Of a stretch of DNA of 64,000 nt, positions 18,012 to 27,466 are shown in pieces. This DNA is from Bog-473 sp963745175 (GTDB lineage: Bacteria; Actinomycetota; Acidimicrobiia; Acidimicrobiales; RAAP-2). The translations under genes were made by a program, and so were the position numbers. Position 1 is the first letter of the stretch; each line of letters starts with the position of its first letter. The DNA is taken from contig CAVUWK010000004.1 of assembly GCA_963745175.1 (NCBI GenBank), positions 62,001-126,000 of the forward strand, written 5' to 3'. Under the pieces are notes generated by a model. That model was given only the letters and a program-made list of their open reading frames with translations. It was not told where the DNA came from and searched no databases.

Positions 18012-18012
<1 letters not shown>
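17149..18012 (-). CDS. znuB: Zinc ABC transporter permease ZnuB
   Basis: The start is ATG 18012 (MGIGFYLQFGFAQHALEAAFLVAVSCGLIGPFVITR); the longer frame upstream lies inside znuC. The protein has 287 residues with about eight membrane helices and the ABC-3 family signature (SFAVHGTSELAFTGA, LTAIRRPLLFASIDPDVARASG). It forms the membrane channel with ZnuC and ZnuA. Its start overlaps the znuC stop by one base, so the two are translated together. Confidence 0.85.
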
Positions 18013-18823
<811 letters not shown>

Positions 18824-18827
<4 letters not shown>

Positions 18828-19753
18828 GGGTTGCGGCTCGACTCGAGGGCGTGGAGCAGATTCGTCAGCTGGGACTGCTGCCACTGCTGGTAGCTGGTGG
18901 CGCCGGCGGGCATGGTCTCGGAGACGCCGACGACGGGGATGCCGTGCTGGCGGGCCAGGGCGCGTATCTGGGTCGTGACGGGCGTCACCGTCTGCACGTT
19001 GTAGAGCAACACGTTGATGTCATGGTCGTCGAGCAGCCGCTGCATGGCGAGCGTGTCCGCCGGGCCGGGGTCGACGCCGTCCTCGATCGATCGGGCGAAG
19101 CCGGGCGGTGTCTTGACGTCGAGATGCGCGACCGCCAGCGCGTAACCGGGCACCCGCTCCGTGTACGCCACCGGCACGTTGTGGAAGTGCGCCTTGATGG
19201 TGGCCAGCGTGGCGTCGAGCGGAGCGAGGGACCGGTCGAAGGCCGCCAGGTTGGCCCGGAAGGTCGGGGCGTCCTGCGGCGCCGCCTTCACGAGGGCGGC
19301 CGTGATGGCGGCCGCCACGGTGGGCACGCGGGGGATGTCGTACCAGAGGTGGGGGTTGGGGTCGCTGCCGGTCACGTGGAGCACCGTGGCCGCGTTCACG
19401 AGGCGCGGGTGAGAGCTGTCAGCGCCGAGGAGCGAGCTCATCCAGGTGTCGTAGCCGGCGCCGTTCTCGATCACGACCTGGGCCTGGGCCAGCGTGGCGG
19501 CGTCGGCCGCGTCCGTCTCGAAGAGGTGGGGGTCCGCGTTGGGATTCGTGATGAGCGAGGTGACGTCGACGTCGCGTCCGCCGAGCTGGCTGGTGATGTT
19601 GCCCCAGAAGTTCTCCGCCGCCACGACATGGACGATGCTCGACGTGCTGGTGGCGGCACCGGCCCCGGCGCCGCCGGCCAGGCCCAGGGCGGTCGCGGCG
19701 AAGGCGGCACCGACGGCGCCGGCCAGGCCCGGCCGGAGTGGATTGGATCTCAT
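18824..19753 (-). CDS. znuA: Zinc-binding periplasmic-type lipoprotein/secreted protein ZnuA
   Basis: ATG 19753 gives MRSNPLRPGLAGAVGAAFAATALGLAGGAGAGA, a signal peptide without an obvious lipobox Cys. The mature protein shows cluster A-I metal-site signatures: AENFWGNI, NPNADPHLFE, DPNPHLWYD, and a distal acidic residue near the C-terminus. It captures zinc outside the cell and feeds ZnuB and ZnuC. Compared with Gram-negative ZnuA there is no His/Asp-rich loop; the His-rich stretch is instead on ZnuC. It is the first gene of the operon, with a Zur-like site at its start. Confidence 0.85.
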
Positions 19754-19757
19754 AACG

Positions 19758-19776
19758 GTAACGGTAATCATTTCGG
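19758..19776 (-). promoter_or_regulatory. Putative Zur operator overlapping the znuA promoter
   Basis: Read leftward, GAAATGATTACCGTTAC lies directly before the ATG (19753). It shares the GAAAATGATT half of actinobacterial Zur boxes, but the second half is poor. TACCGT within it is a -10-like hexamer seven bases from the ATG, so binding here would block a leaderless promoter. The ACGGTA unit is repeated in tandem. Confidence 0.35.
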
Positions 19777-19947
19777 ATAGCTCAGGCAAGAGCGAGTGTG
19801 AATGGACCCCATGGGGGGCCGGGGGCGACTTCCCGAACTATCAACGGACTTGTTTAGACTTGTTTGAATCCCGCCGGCCCTCGGACCGGCCCTCGAACTG
19901 ACCTGGGCGAGAGGGGCCGCAGAACCAAGGAAGAGCGGGATCGCTCC

Positions 19948-20769
19948 TCAGCCACCGAACAAGAGCGAGTAGTCGGCGCCCCGGCGTAGGTGATGGCCGC
20001 CGTCTATGCCGAGGGTCTCCCCGGTGACGAAGGAGGACTCCGGCCCCATCAGGTAGCGCACGCCGGCGGCCACGTCCTCGACGGTGCCGACGCGGCCGAG
20101 CGGCATCTCGGCCAGGTAGTCGTCGAGCAGGGGCCCGCCGGCGGTGATGAAGGCCATCAGCTCGTCGGCGATGATCCCGGGAGCGACCGCGTTGACCCTG
20201 ATCCCGAGCGGGCCGAGCTCCTCGGCCGCGGTCTCGGTGAGGAAGCAGATGCCGGCCTTCGCCACGCCGTAGGCCCACAGGTGGGGGTGGGGGAAGCGGC
20301 CGGCGCCCGAGGACATGAGGACGATGGAGCCCGGCCCACCCTGGGCCCGCATGGCGACGGCGCCCTGCTTCACGCAGATCACCGAACCCGTCAGGTTGAG
20401 GTCGATGGTGGCCCGCACTGCGGCCACGTCGGCGGAGAGCACCGAGCCGAGGTGCAGCGAGCCGCCCGCGCAGGCGAACAGGCCGTCGATGCGGCCCGTG
20501 GCCTCGCTGGTGGCCGCCACGGCCGCCGCGACCTGCTCCTCGACGGTGACGTCGGCGACGACGTAGCGGGCGGTGGCGCCACCGGTCGCCACCGCGGCGA
20601 TGCGCTCGGTCGCGTCACGCAGCTTCTGCTCCGTGCGCCCGCAGATCGTCACGTGCGCGCCCTCGGCGGCGAACTGCTCCGCCGTGGCCAGCCCGATGCC
20701 GCTCCCGCCACCGGTGACGAGGACGGACCAGCCGGCGATGCCCGCCGGCGCGCCGTCACCGTCCGGCAT
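19948..20769 (-). CDS. Short-chain dehydrogenase/reductase (SDR)
   Basis: A classical SDR of 273 residues: cofactor motif TGGGSGIG near residue 21, the CAGG structural motif, and an active-site region where Ser (SSGAG) and the Y-x-x-x-K pair (YGVAK) are present, followed by RVNAVAPGII. It probably uses NAD(P)(H) to interconvert an alcohol and a ketone. Its ATG shares one base with the stop of the P450 gene (TGATG). The two are therefore likely to act in turn on the same molecule, hydroxylation then oxidation, which is inferred. Confidence 0.85.
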   Translation of the reverse strand: MPDGDGAPAGIAGWSVLVTGGGSGIGLATAEQFAAEGAHVTICGRTEQKLRDATERIAAVATGGATARYVVADVTVEEQVAAAVAATSEATGRIDGLFACAGGSLHLGSVLSADVAAVRATIDLNLTGSVICVKQGAVAMRAQGGPGSIVLMSSGAGRFPHPHLWAYGVAKAGICFLTETAAEELGPLGIRVNAVAPGIIADELMAFITAGGPLLDDYLAEMPLGRVGTVEDVAAGVRYLMGPESSFVTGETLGIDGGHHLRRGADYSLLFGG

Positions 20770-21990
20770 CAGACGGGTCCGACGCCGACGGGGGCGCTCG
20801 GCGTGAAGGCCACCGGCATCTCCTCGATCCCGGAGATGAAGTTGGCCTGCCGCCGGGGCAGCGCGCTGCGCTCGGCGGCCAGTCGGAGATCGGGCAGTCG
20901 GGCCAGCACCCGTTCGACCATCACCCGGAGCTCCAGGCGGGCCAGCTGATTGCCCAGGCAGAAGTGGGCGCCGAAGCCGAAGGCCAGGTGCGGGTTCGGG
21001 CTGCGGGTGATGTCGAAGAGGTCGGCGTGCTCGAACACGTCCTCGTCGCGGTTGGCCGACGGATAGAGGAGGAGGAGCTCCTGACCGGCCCGGATCTGCG
21101 CCCCGGCCAACTCGACGTCGCGGGTGGCCACCCGGGCCATGTTCTTGATCGGACTGACCCAGCGCAGCATCTCCTCGACCGCGCCCGCCAGCAACCCGGC
21201 AGGGTCGGCCGCCAGCTGCGCCACCTGATCCGGGTGCGCGAGGAGCTCCTCCACGCCGCCGCTGATGACGTGACGCGTCGTCTCGTCGCCGCCGATCAGG
21301 ATGAGGAGCGTCTCGTGGACGAGCGAGTCGTCGTCGAGCGACTCGCCGTCGATCTCGGCATGGCACAGCACCCCCACGAGATCGTCGCGGTTGCCGCTGG
21401 CCCGGCGATCGTCGAAGACGGGGTGGATGTAGTCGGAGTACTCGACGAACGCATTCATCGCGTTCGGTCATCGCGTCGGGGTCCGGGGAGCCCTGGCCCT
21501 TGAGCAGGTCGTCGGACCACCGCAGCAGCTCGTCGCGGTCGTCGGGTGCCACGCCGAGCATGTCGCCGATCATGATGAGGGGCAGCGGCGCCGCGACGTC
21601 CCGCACGAAGTCGCAGCGGCCCTCCGCACAGACCTTGTCGAGGATGGCGTCGCAGACCATCCGGAGCTTGTCCTCCATGGCGCGCACCCGCTTGGGGGTG
21701 AAGCCCTGGGAGACGAGGCGCCGCCGCTGTACATGCTCGGGCGCATCGAAGTCGATCATCATCGGAATCGGTCCGGACTTGGGGCGGATCCCCCCGGCGT
21801 TGGAGAAGGATTCGGTATCGAGGGAAGCCGCCTTGACCGCGGCGTAGCTGGCCACGCCCCACAGGTCGTTTGCCTCGTCGTAGTAGACGGGGGCATTGGC
21901 CCTCATCCAGGCGAAGGCGTCGTGGGGTTCCCGCCCGAAGAACACGCCGCTCATCAGGTCGATGCCGAGGTCATCTGGTGCGGTGGTCAC
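20769..21990 (-). CDS. Cytochrome P450, one frameshift
   Basis: The N-terminal part from GTG 21990 (VTTAPDDLGIDLMSGVFFG) and the C-terminal part from the next frame join near 21462, where one extra C precedes GCGATGAATGCG. The joined protein of about 406 residues has the I-helix ILIGGDETTRH (acid-alcohol pair replaced by E-T), the ExxR motif EEMLR, and the heme-binding loop FGFGAHFCLGNQLAR with its Cys ligand. It is soluble, bacterial class I type, needing ferredoxin. Substrate is unknown; the neighbouring SDR suggests a hydroxylation-oxidation pair. The break is probably a sequence error. Confidence 0.85.
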
Positions 21991-22020
21991 GGCCGAGACG
22001 ATATCGCCGGGTGCTGTGGG

Positions 22021-22026
22021 TAGGGT
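22021..22026 (+). promoter_or_regulatory. -10-like TAGGGT for a leaderless sigR mRNA
   Basis: TAGGGT is followed by six bases and then ATG 22033. SigR genes often also carry a SigR-type promoter (GGGAAT then GTT). I could not find a clear one in the 42-base gap, so it would lie inside the P450 gene if present. Confidence 0.3.
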
Positions 22027-22032
22027 TGTTCC

Positions 22033-22617
22033 ATGGCAGACCAGGCGACCTTCACCGACGTCGCCATGGAGTTCATGCCTGGGCTCTACTCGGCTGCGCT
22101 CCGTATGACGCGCAACCGGGCCGACGCCGAGGACCTGGTGCAGGAGACGTACCTCAAGGCGTACCGCTCCTACGGCTCCTTCACCGAGGGGACCAACCTG
22201 CGGGCCTGGCTGTACCGGATCCTCACCAACACGTACATCAACAACTACCGGGCGGCCCAGCGGCGCCCCGAGGTGTCCGACGTCGAGGATGTCGAGGACC
22301 TCTACCTCTACAAGCGGCTGGCCGGCTCGGGCGGCAGCGATCCGGGGCGCTCGGCCGAGGACGAGGCGTTGGAGCGCTTCACCGACGAGGACGTGAAGGC
22401 CGCCCTCGAGGCACTGCCCGAGGCGTTCCGCATGGCCGTGCTCCTGGCCGACGTCGAAGGATTCAGCTACAAGGAGATCTCCGAGATCACCGATGTCCCC
22501 ATCGGAACGGTCATGAGCAGGATCCACCGGGGAAGAAGAGCCCTCCAAAAGGCGTTGCACGATGTGGCTGAAGCGCGCGGCCTTGTCGCTAGCGTGCCGG
22601 GGGGGTCGACGGAATGA
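22033..22617 (+). CDS. sigR: ECF sigma factor of the SigR/SigH (redox stress) type
   Basis: Region 2 runs from about residue 10 to 80 (ALRMTRNRADAEDLVQETYLKAYRSYGSF, RAWLYRILTNTYINNYR). Region 4 runs from about 125 to 180 (LPEAFRMAVLLADVEGFSYKEISEITDVPIGTVMSRIHRGRRALQK). The long linker and the RPEVSDVED segment are typical of the group that pairs with RsrA. It should direct transcription of thiol-stress genes (thioredoxin, mycothiol recycling) once released. Its stop overlaps the rsrA start by four bases (ATGA). Confidence 0.85.
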   Translation: MADQATFTDVAMEFMPGLYSAALRMTRNRADAEDLVQETYLKAYRSYGSFTEGTNLRAWLYRILTNTYINNYRAAQRRPEVSDVEDVEDLYLYKRLAGSGGSDPGRSAEDEALERFTDEDVKAALEALPEAFRMAVLLADVEGFSYKEISEITDVPIGTVMSRIHRGRRALQKALHDVAEARGLVASVPGGSTE

Positions 22618-22934
22618 GCGAGAACGTGGGCAAGAGTCAGGACACCGAGAGCGGGCCGATGGGGGCCGAGGCACTCTTCGGGCCGTCCGTCGACTGCGAA
22701 GAGGCGGTGCACGAGCTGTACCACTATCTCGACGGCGAGCTGACGGAGGAGCGGCGCGAAGAGATCCGTGTCCACCTTGACTGGTGCGGGCCGTGCCACG
22801 GCGCGGCGGATTTCGAGGCCGAGTTGCGCAAGGTCATCGCCAACCGCTGCAAGGACCGGGTGCCCGACAGCCTCATCCGCCGCGTGGCCGAGGCCATCGA
22901 CGAAGAAAGCCGGCAGCACCACGGCGAGCACTGA
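22614..22934 (+). CDS. rsrA: Zinc-binding anti-sigma factor RsrA
   Basis: The 106-residue protein contains the ZAS motif HLDWCGPC (H-x3-C-x2-C) and an upstream cysteine (SVDCEEAVHELYHYLDGEL), plus a further Cys (NRCKDR). In this family these residues hold zinc and form a disulfide under oxidation, which frees the sigma factor. It is translationally coupled to sigR. The product is cytosolic with no membrane segment, unlike many other anti-sigma factors. Confidence 0.85.
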   Translation: MSENVGKSQDTESGPMGAEALFGPSVDCEEAVHELYHYLDGELTEERREEIRVHLDWCGPCHGAADFEAELRKVIANRCKDRVPDSLIRRVAEAIDEESRQHHGEH

Positions 22935-22995
22935 TTTCACGGCCAACACTGATCTCTCGCCGGCGGTCCCCGACCCGGTCATCGACGCTCCGCCC

Positions 22996-24051
22996 ATGGT
23001 GGACTGGGCCCTGGCCCAGCGGGTCGCGACGGGCGCCCTCATCCTCAAGCCCGCACCGGCGACCTATCGCTCCCGCGACCTGCAGGGGCAGTTCGACGAC
23101 CTGACGGCGCGGGCCGAGACGCTGGTGAGCGAGGCCACCGGCCTGCACTCGGCCCACGGGACGGCGCGGGCCAAGGTGACCGACCGCGCCGGTTGGGCCG
23201 CCGCCAACGTGCGCTCGGTGGAGCGCCTCGTCGGTCCCGCCATGGTGGAGCTGCAGCGCAAGCGCGGGACCAAGCTGCTCGCGGGCCCGTCCCTGGTCGT
23301 GGGCCGCGCCGTCGCCGGGACGCAGCTCGGCCTGATGCTCGCCTACATGGCGACACGGGTGCTCGGCCAGTACGACCTGCTGATCAACGAGGAGGCGCCC
23401 GAGGACCAGGACCTGGTCTCCTACGTGGGCCCCAACATCGTCGCGGTCGAGACGCAGTACGGGTTCGAGCCCGGCGAGTTCCGTCTGTGGCTCGCGCTGC
23501 ACGAGGTGACCCATCGGCTCCAGTTCACCGCGGTGCCCTGGCTGCGCGACCACTTCGTCGGACTGGTCACCGAGCTGCTCGGGCCCCTCTCGGGCGACCC
23601 GGCGGGGTTGGCCGAGATGGTGCGCCGCGCCGCGGAGGAGGTGCGGGCCGGGCGCAACCCGACGCGGGAGGGCGGCGTGGTCGGCATGCTGGCCACCCCG
23701 GAGCAGCGGCTCGCCCTCTCGAAGATCTCGGGACTGATGAGCCTGCTCGAGGGCCACGGCGACGTGACCATGGACCGGGCGGGGGCCGGCGAGGTCCCCG
23801 GGGCGGCGCACTTCTCCCAGGTCCTGCACGAGCGGCGCACCCAGGCGCGGGGGCTGACCAAGCTGATGTCGAAGTTGCTCGGCCTCGACGCCAAGATGCG
23901 CCAGTACGCCGAGGGCGAGCGCTTCGTGGAGTCGGTGGAGACCGCCGGCGGACCGGCCCTGCTGGCCCGCGTGTGGGAGGGGCCGGAGTGGCTGCCCACG
24001 CTGGAGGAGATCCGCCAGCCGGCGGCCTGGGTGGCCCGAGCCGGTGGCTGA
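22996..24051 (+). CDS. DUF2342-type zincin metalloprotease family protein (F420-associated)
   Basis: ATG 22996 (MVDWALAQRVATGAL) matches the usual family start; no in-frame start lies further up before the rsrA stop. The protein has 351 residues, with the zinc motif HEVTHRLQF (HExxH) near residue 175 and a downstream glutamate in LMSLLEGHGDVTMD. This family is conserved in actinobacteria directly upstream of tilS, as here, and is often labelled coenzyme F420 biosynthesis-associated or zinc-dependent metalloprotease. No substrate is known. It overlaps tilS by eight bases. Confidence 0.8.
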   Translation: MVDWALAQRVATGALILKPAPATYRSRDLQGQFDDLTARAETLVSEATGLHSAHGTARAKVTDRAGWAAANVRSVERLVGPAMVELQRKRGTKLLAGPSLVVGRAVAGTQLGLMLAYMATRVLGQYDLLINEEAPEDQDLVSYVGPNIVAVETQYGFEPGEFRLWLALHEVTHRLQFTAVPWLRDHFVGLVTELLGPLSGDPAGLAEMVRRAAEEVRAGRNPTREGGVVGMLATPEQRLALSKISGLMSLLEGHGDVTMDRAGAGEVPGAAHFSQVLHERRTQARGLTKLMSKLLGLDAKMRQYAEGERFVESVETAGGPALLARVWEGPEWLPTLEEIRQPAAWVARAGG

Positions 24052-25543
24052 GGAGGGTTCGACCCTTCTCTCCACTCTCGTTCCCGACCTCCTGAGCCGG
24101 TGCACTTTCCCGCCGGCGCGCGCGCCGCTGGGCTGTGCCGTCTCGGGGGGAGCCGACTCGCTGGCCCTGCTCGTCCTGGCCACCGCCGCCGGATGCGAGG
24201 TGACCGCGATCCACGTCGACCACGGCCTGCGGCCCGGCTCGGCGGCCGAGGCCGAGGTGGTGCGGGGCGCGGCGGCCTGGTTCGGCGCGCGCTTCGAGAG
24301 CCACCGGGTGTCCGTGGCACCGGGGCCCAATCTCGAGGCCCGCGCCCGGGCGGCCCGCTTCGCCGTGCTGCCGCCGGATGCGGCCACCGGCCACACCATG
24401 GACGACCAGGCGGAGACGATCCTGATCAACCTGCTGCGCGGTGCCGGGGCCGACGGGCTGGCGGGCATGGAGCCGGGTGGCCGGCATCCACTCCTGGCCC
24501 TGCGCCGCAGCGAGACCCACGCGCTGTGTGCCGCGGCGGGGCTGGCGCCGGTGTGCGACGAGAGCAACACCGACCCCGCGTTCGTCCGGAACCGCGTCCG
24601 TCACGAGCTGCTCCCGCTCTGCGCGCAGGTGGCCGGTCGCGATCCCGTTCCGTTGTTGGCCCGTCAGGCCGGCGTGCTGCGCGCCGAGGTCGTGCTGCTC
24701 GACATGTTGGCCGCCCAGGCGCTGCCCGACCCGACCGATGCCCGCGCGGTCGCGCGGGCCAACCGCGCGCTGGCCCGGCGAGCCCTGCGGCGGTGGTTGC
24801 GCGAGGCGGACGGCGGGGGCCACCCGCCGACGCTGGCCGAGGTGGATCGCACCCTGGCCGTCGCCGCGGGCGCGGCCGTCGGGACCGAGCTGGCGGGGGG
24901 CCGCCGGGTGCGCCGGACGGGCTCCCGGCTCCGGGTGGAGCCGGGACGACGCTCCGGTAGTGTCACGCCGGTGACCCTCGACGAGTCCGGAGCGGGCGTC
25001 CCGTCCTGGGCTGCAGCCGACGTCGGCCCCGTGCTGGTCGATGCCGATCGCCTGGCGGTCCGGGTGGCCGAACTCGGTGCGGAGATCACCGCGGACTACG
25101 CCGGAGAGCCGCCGCTCCTGGTGGCGGTGCTCAAGGGCGCCATGCTCTTCATGAGCGACCTGTGCCGGGCCATCGCCCTGCCGGTCGACGTCGACTTCAT
25201 GGCCGTGTCCTCCTATGGCAGCGCCACGAAGACGTCGGGTGTGGTGCGCATCGTCAAGGACCTCGACTCGGAGCTCGCTGACCGTCACGTGCTCGTCGTG
25301 GAGGACATCATCGACAGCGGCCTGACGTTGAACTACCTCCGGCGCTACCTCACGGCCCGCCAGCCCAAGAGCGTCGAGATCTGCGCGCTGTTGGTAAAGG
25401 AGGGGGAACAGCGGGTGGACCTCGACCTGCGCTACATAGGCTTCACCATCCCTCCCGAGTTCGTGGTGGGCTACGGCCTCGATGTGGCCGAGCGCTACCG
25501 GAACCTGCGCGGGGTCCATCGCTACAAGGGAGCAGAACAGTGA
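24044..25543 (+). CDS. tilS-hpt: tRNA(Ile)-lysidine synthetase fused to hypoxanthine phosphoribosyltransferase (TilS-HprT)
   Basis: One open frame of 499 residues. Residues 1-300 are TilS: PP-loop SGGADS near 36, HVDHGLR, and the tail VRRTGSRLRVE. It makes lysidine at the tRNA-Ile2 anticodon. Residues 325-499 are HprT: VLKGAMLFMSDL, the metal/PRPP loop VVEDIIDSG, and YGLDVAERYRNL; it salvages hypoxanthine/guanine. Fusions of these two exist in Firmicutes, but actinobacteria usually have separate genes. A TAG at 24958-24960 in the adjoining frame, with GTG at 24971 ten bases on, looks like an old gene boundary. In a window with many one-base errors, the fusion may be artificial. Confidence 0.8.
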   Translation: MAEEGSTLLSTLVPDLLSRCTFPPARAPLGCAVSGGADSLALLVLATAAGCEVTAIHVDHGLRPGSAAEAEVVRGAAAWFGARFESHRVSVAPGPNLEARARAARFAVLPPDAATGHTMDDQAETILINLLRGAGADGLAGMEPGGRHPLLALRRSETHALCAAAGLAPVCDESNTDPAFVRNRVRHELLPLCAQVAGRDPVPLLARQAGVLRAEVVLLDMLAAQALPDPTDARAVARANRALARRALRRWLREADGGGHPPTLAEVDRTLAVAAGAAVGTELAGGRRVRRTGSRLRVEPGRRSGSVTPVTLDESGAGVPSWAAADVGPVLVDADRLAVRVAELGAEITADYAGEPPLLVAVLKGAMLFMSDLCRAIALPVDVDFMAVSSYGSATKTSGVVRIVKDLDSELADRHVLVVEDIIDSGLTLNYLRRYLTARQPKSVEICALLVKEGEQRVDLDLRYIGFTIPPEFVVGYGLDVAERYRNLRGVHRYKGAEQ

Positions 25544-26109
25544 GTGTCGACGTCGAACGGGTGCGGGTAGCCGTGTCCGAGCTGCTCATCGCCATCGGGG
25601 AGGATCCCTGTCGGGACGGCCTGCTGGCCACGCCCGACCGCGTGGCCTCCATGTACGAGGAGCTCTTCTCCGGCCTGCACGACGACCCCGCCCGCCACCT
25701 GGAGGTCACCTTCGCGGCAGAGCACGACGAGATGGTGATGGTGCGCGACATCCCGTTCGCCTCGCTGTGCGAGCACCACCTGGTGCCGTTCCTCGGCAAG
25801 GCCCACGTCGCCTACATCCCGGCCGAGGACGGCCGCATCACCGGCTTGTCCAAGCTGGCCCGGTTGGTCGACGGCTACGCCCGGCGGTTGCAGGTGCAGG
25901 AGCGGATGACCACGCAGATCGCGGATGCCATCGCCTCCGTCCTCTCCCCTCGCGGCGTGCTGGTCGTCATCGAGGCCGAGCACCTGTGCATGTCGATGCG
26001 GGGGGTCAAGAAGCCGGGCACCGTCACCGTGACCTCGTCGGTGCGCGGCCTGTTCCGCTCCGACATGGCCACCCGGGCGGAGGCCATGCAGTTCATCCGG
26101 GGCCACTGA
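25540..26109 (+). CDS. folE: GTP cyclohydrolase I
   Basis: The 189-residue protein catalyses GTP to dihydroneopterin triphosphate, the first step of folate synthesis. The zinc ligands are visible in SLCEHHLVPF (Cys and His) and in LCMSMRGV (second Cys), with the GLSKLARLVDGYARRLQVQERM substrate segment. It is the canonical type IA enzyme. Its GTG/ATG region overlaps the previous stop by four bases. In many actinobacteria ftsH sits between hpt and folE; it is absent here. Confidence 0.9.
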   Translation: MSVDVERVRVAVSELLIAIGEDPCRDGLLATPDRVASMYEELFSGLHDDPARHLEVTFAAEHDEMVMVRDIPFASLCEHHLVPFLGKAHVAYIPAEDGRITGLSKLARLVDGYARRLQVQERMTTQIADAIASVLSPRGVLVVIEAEHLCMSMRGVKKPGTVTVTSSVRGLFRSDMATRAEAMQFIRGH

Positions 26110-26114
26110 CGGCG

Positions 26115-26954
26115 GTGGGGCCGCCCCCCGCTTCCGGGCGGCCGCTCGTGATGGGGGTCCTCAACGTCACGCCGGACTCCTTCTCCGACGGTGGGCTCTA
26201 CGCCACCAGCGAGGCGGCTGTGGCCCGGGGCCTCGAGATGATGCACGGCGGGGCCGACGTGATCGACGTGGGCGGGGAGTCGTCGCGGCCCGGTGCCGAG
26301 CCGGTGCCCGTCGACGTCGAGCTGGCGCGCGTGCTGCCGGTGGTCGAGGCCCTCGCCGACGCCGCCCGGGCCGCCGGGCGCGGCGTGCGGGTGTCGGTGG
26401 ACACGGTCAAACCCGAGGTCGCGACCGCCGCGCTGGATGCGGGAGCGAGCCTGCTGAATGACATCTCGGCCTCGCTGTGGGAGGTGGCGGCCGCCGCCGG
26501 CGCCGGTTGGGTCGCCATGCACATGCAGGGGCGGCCGCGCACCATGCAGGTGAACCCCCGCTACGGGGCTGTGGTCGCCGAGGTGCGGGCGTTCGTGCTC
26601 GAGCGGGCCCGGCGGGCCCTGGCCGCCGGGGTCGGCGAGGTCTGGGTGGACCCCGGCATCGGGTTCGGCAAGACCCCGGCCCACAACCTTTCCCTGTTGC
26701 GACACCTGCCGGCCCTGGTGGGGGCGGCCGCCGGCGCCGGCTGCGCCGGCGTGATGGTGGGGACGAGCCGCAAGCGCTTTCTCGGGGTGCTGGCGGCAGA
26801 CCCCGGGTCGCCCGAGCCGGCGCCGGTGGCGGAGCGGGGCGAGGGGTCACTGGCCACCGAGGCCGTCGCCCTGGCGGCGGGGGTGGGGATGTTGCGGGTC
26901 CACGACGTGGCGGCGACGGTGCAGATGGCGCGGCTGTATGGTCCTGCCGCATGA
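26115..26954 (+). CDS. folP: Dihydropteroate synthase
   Basis: The protein condenses p-aminobenzoate with dihydropterin pyrophosphate. It is a TIM barrel with signatures VMGVLNVTPDSFSDGG, DVIDVGGESSRPGA, VDPGIGFGKTPAHNLSLL, and GTSRKRFLG; a terminal RVHD segment binds the pyrophosphate. GTG 26115 is the first in-frame start after the folE stop and gives 279 residues; ATG 26151 is the alternative. The stop overlaps the next ATG (ATGA). Confidence 0.9.
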   Translation: MGPPPASGRPLVMGVLNVTPDSFSDGGLYATSEAAVARGLEMMHGGADVIDVGGESSRPGAEPVPVDVELARVLPVVEALADAARAAGRGVRVSVDTVKPEVATAALDAGASLLNDISASLWEVAAAAGAGWVAMHMQGRPRTMQVNPRYGAVVAEVRAFVLERARRALAAGVGEVWVDPGIGFGKTPAHNLSLLRHLPALVGAAAGAGCAGVMVGTSRKRFLGVLAADPGSPEPAPVAERGEGSLATEAVALAAGVGMLRVHDVAATVQMARLYGPAA

Positions 26955-27466
26955 AGGGCAAGTGGGCCGCGGGCATCCCCCCGCGCAACTTCACCTGGGT
27001 CATCACGGACCACCTGGCCGTCAGCGAACGGCCGGGTGGTTTCGCGGCCAACCACCGCCGGGTGCGCCGCCAGGAGGAGATCATCTGGCTCCGGGTGCAG
27101 GGATTCGGCCGGGTCGTCTCGCTGCTGCCGTCCCCGCACAACCTGGCCGCCTACGAGGACGAAGGGCTGTCCTGGGCCCACTACCCGCTGGAGCGTTCCG
27201 GGGACCCGCGGCCCGTGCTGGCAGCGTGCTACCGGGACATCGACGACTCGCTGGGCGCCGGGTTGCGGATCCTGGTGCACCAGGACGAGCTCGGCGACCG
27301 GGTGATGGGCGTGGTCGCCGGGTACCTGGTCTGGTCGGGCCGCATCGCCAACCAACCCCAGGCGGTGGCGCTGGTCGAGCAGGTCGTGGGCCACGCCATG
27401 GGCGAACCCGGCCGCCAGCTGCTGTCGGAGTTGGAGGGCATGCCGTCGCGCGGTCAGGTGCAGTGA
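26951..27466 (+). CDS. Dual-specificity-phosphatase-like protein lacking the catalytic cysteine
   Basis: The 171-residue protein lies between folP and folB with four-base overlaps on both sides. Its layout follows the DSP/PTP fold: NFTWVITDHLAVSERPGG, then IIWLRVQGFGRVVSLLPSPHN, then GLSWAHYPLE, then the loop ILVHQDELGDRVMGVVAGYL. The active-site signature HCx5R reads H110-Q111-DELGD-R117, so the nucleophilic cysteine is a glutamine. It may be a binding pseudophosphatase, perhaps of a pterin phosphate, since dephosphorylation of dihydroneopterin triphosphate is the unassigned step of this pathway. Function is inferred from position only. Confidence 0.65.
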   Translation: MKGKWAAGIPPRNFTWVITDHLAVSERPGGFAANHRRVRRQEEIIWLRVQGFGRVVSLLPSPHNLAAYEDEGLSWAHYPLERSGDPRPVLAACYRDIDDSLGAGLRILVHQDELGDRVMGVVAGYLVWSGRIANQPQAVALVEQVVGHAMGEPGRQLLSELEGMPSRGQVQ

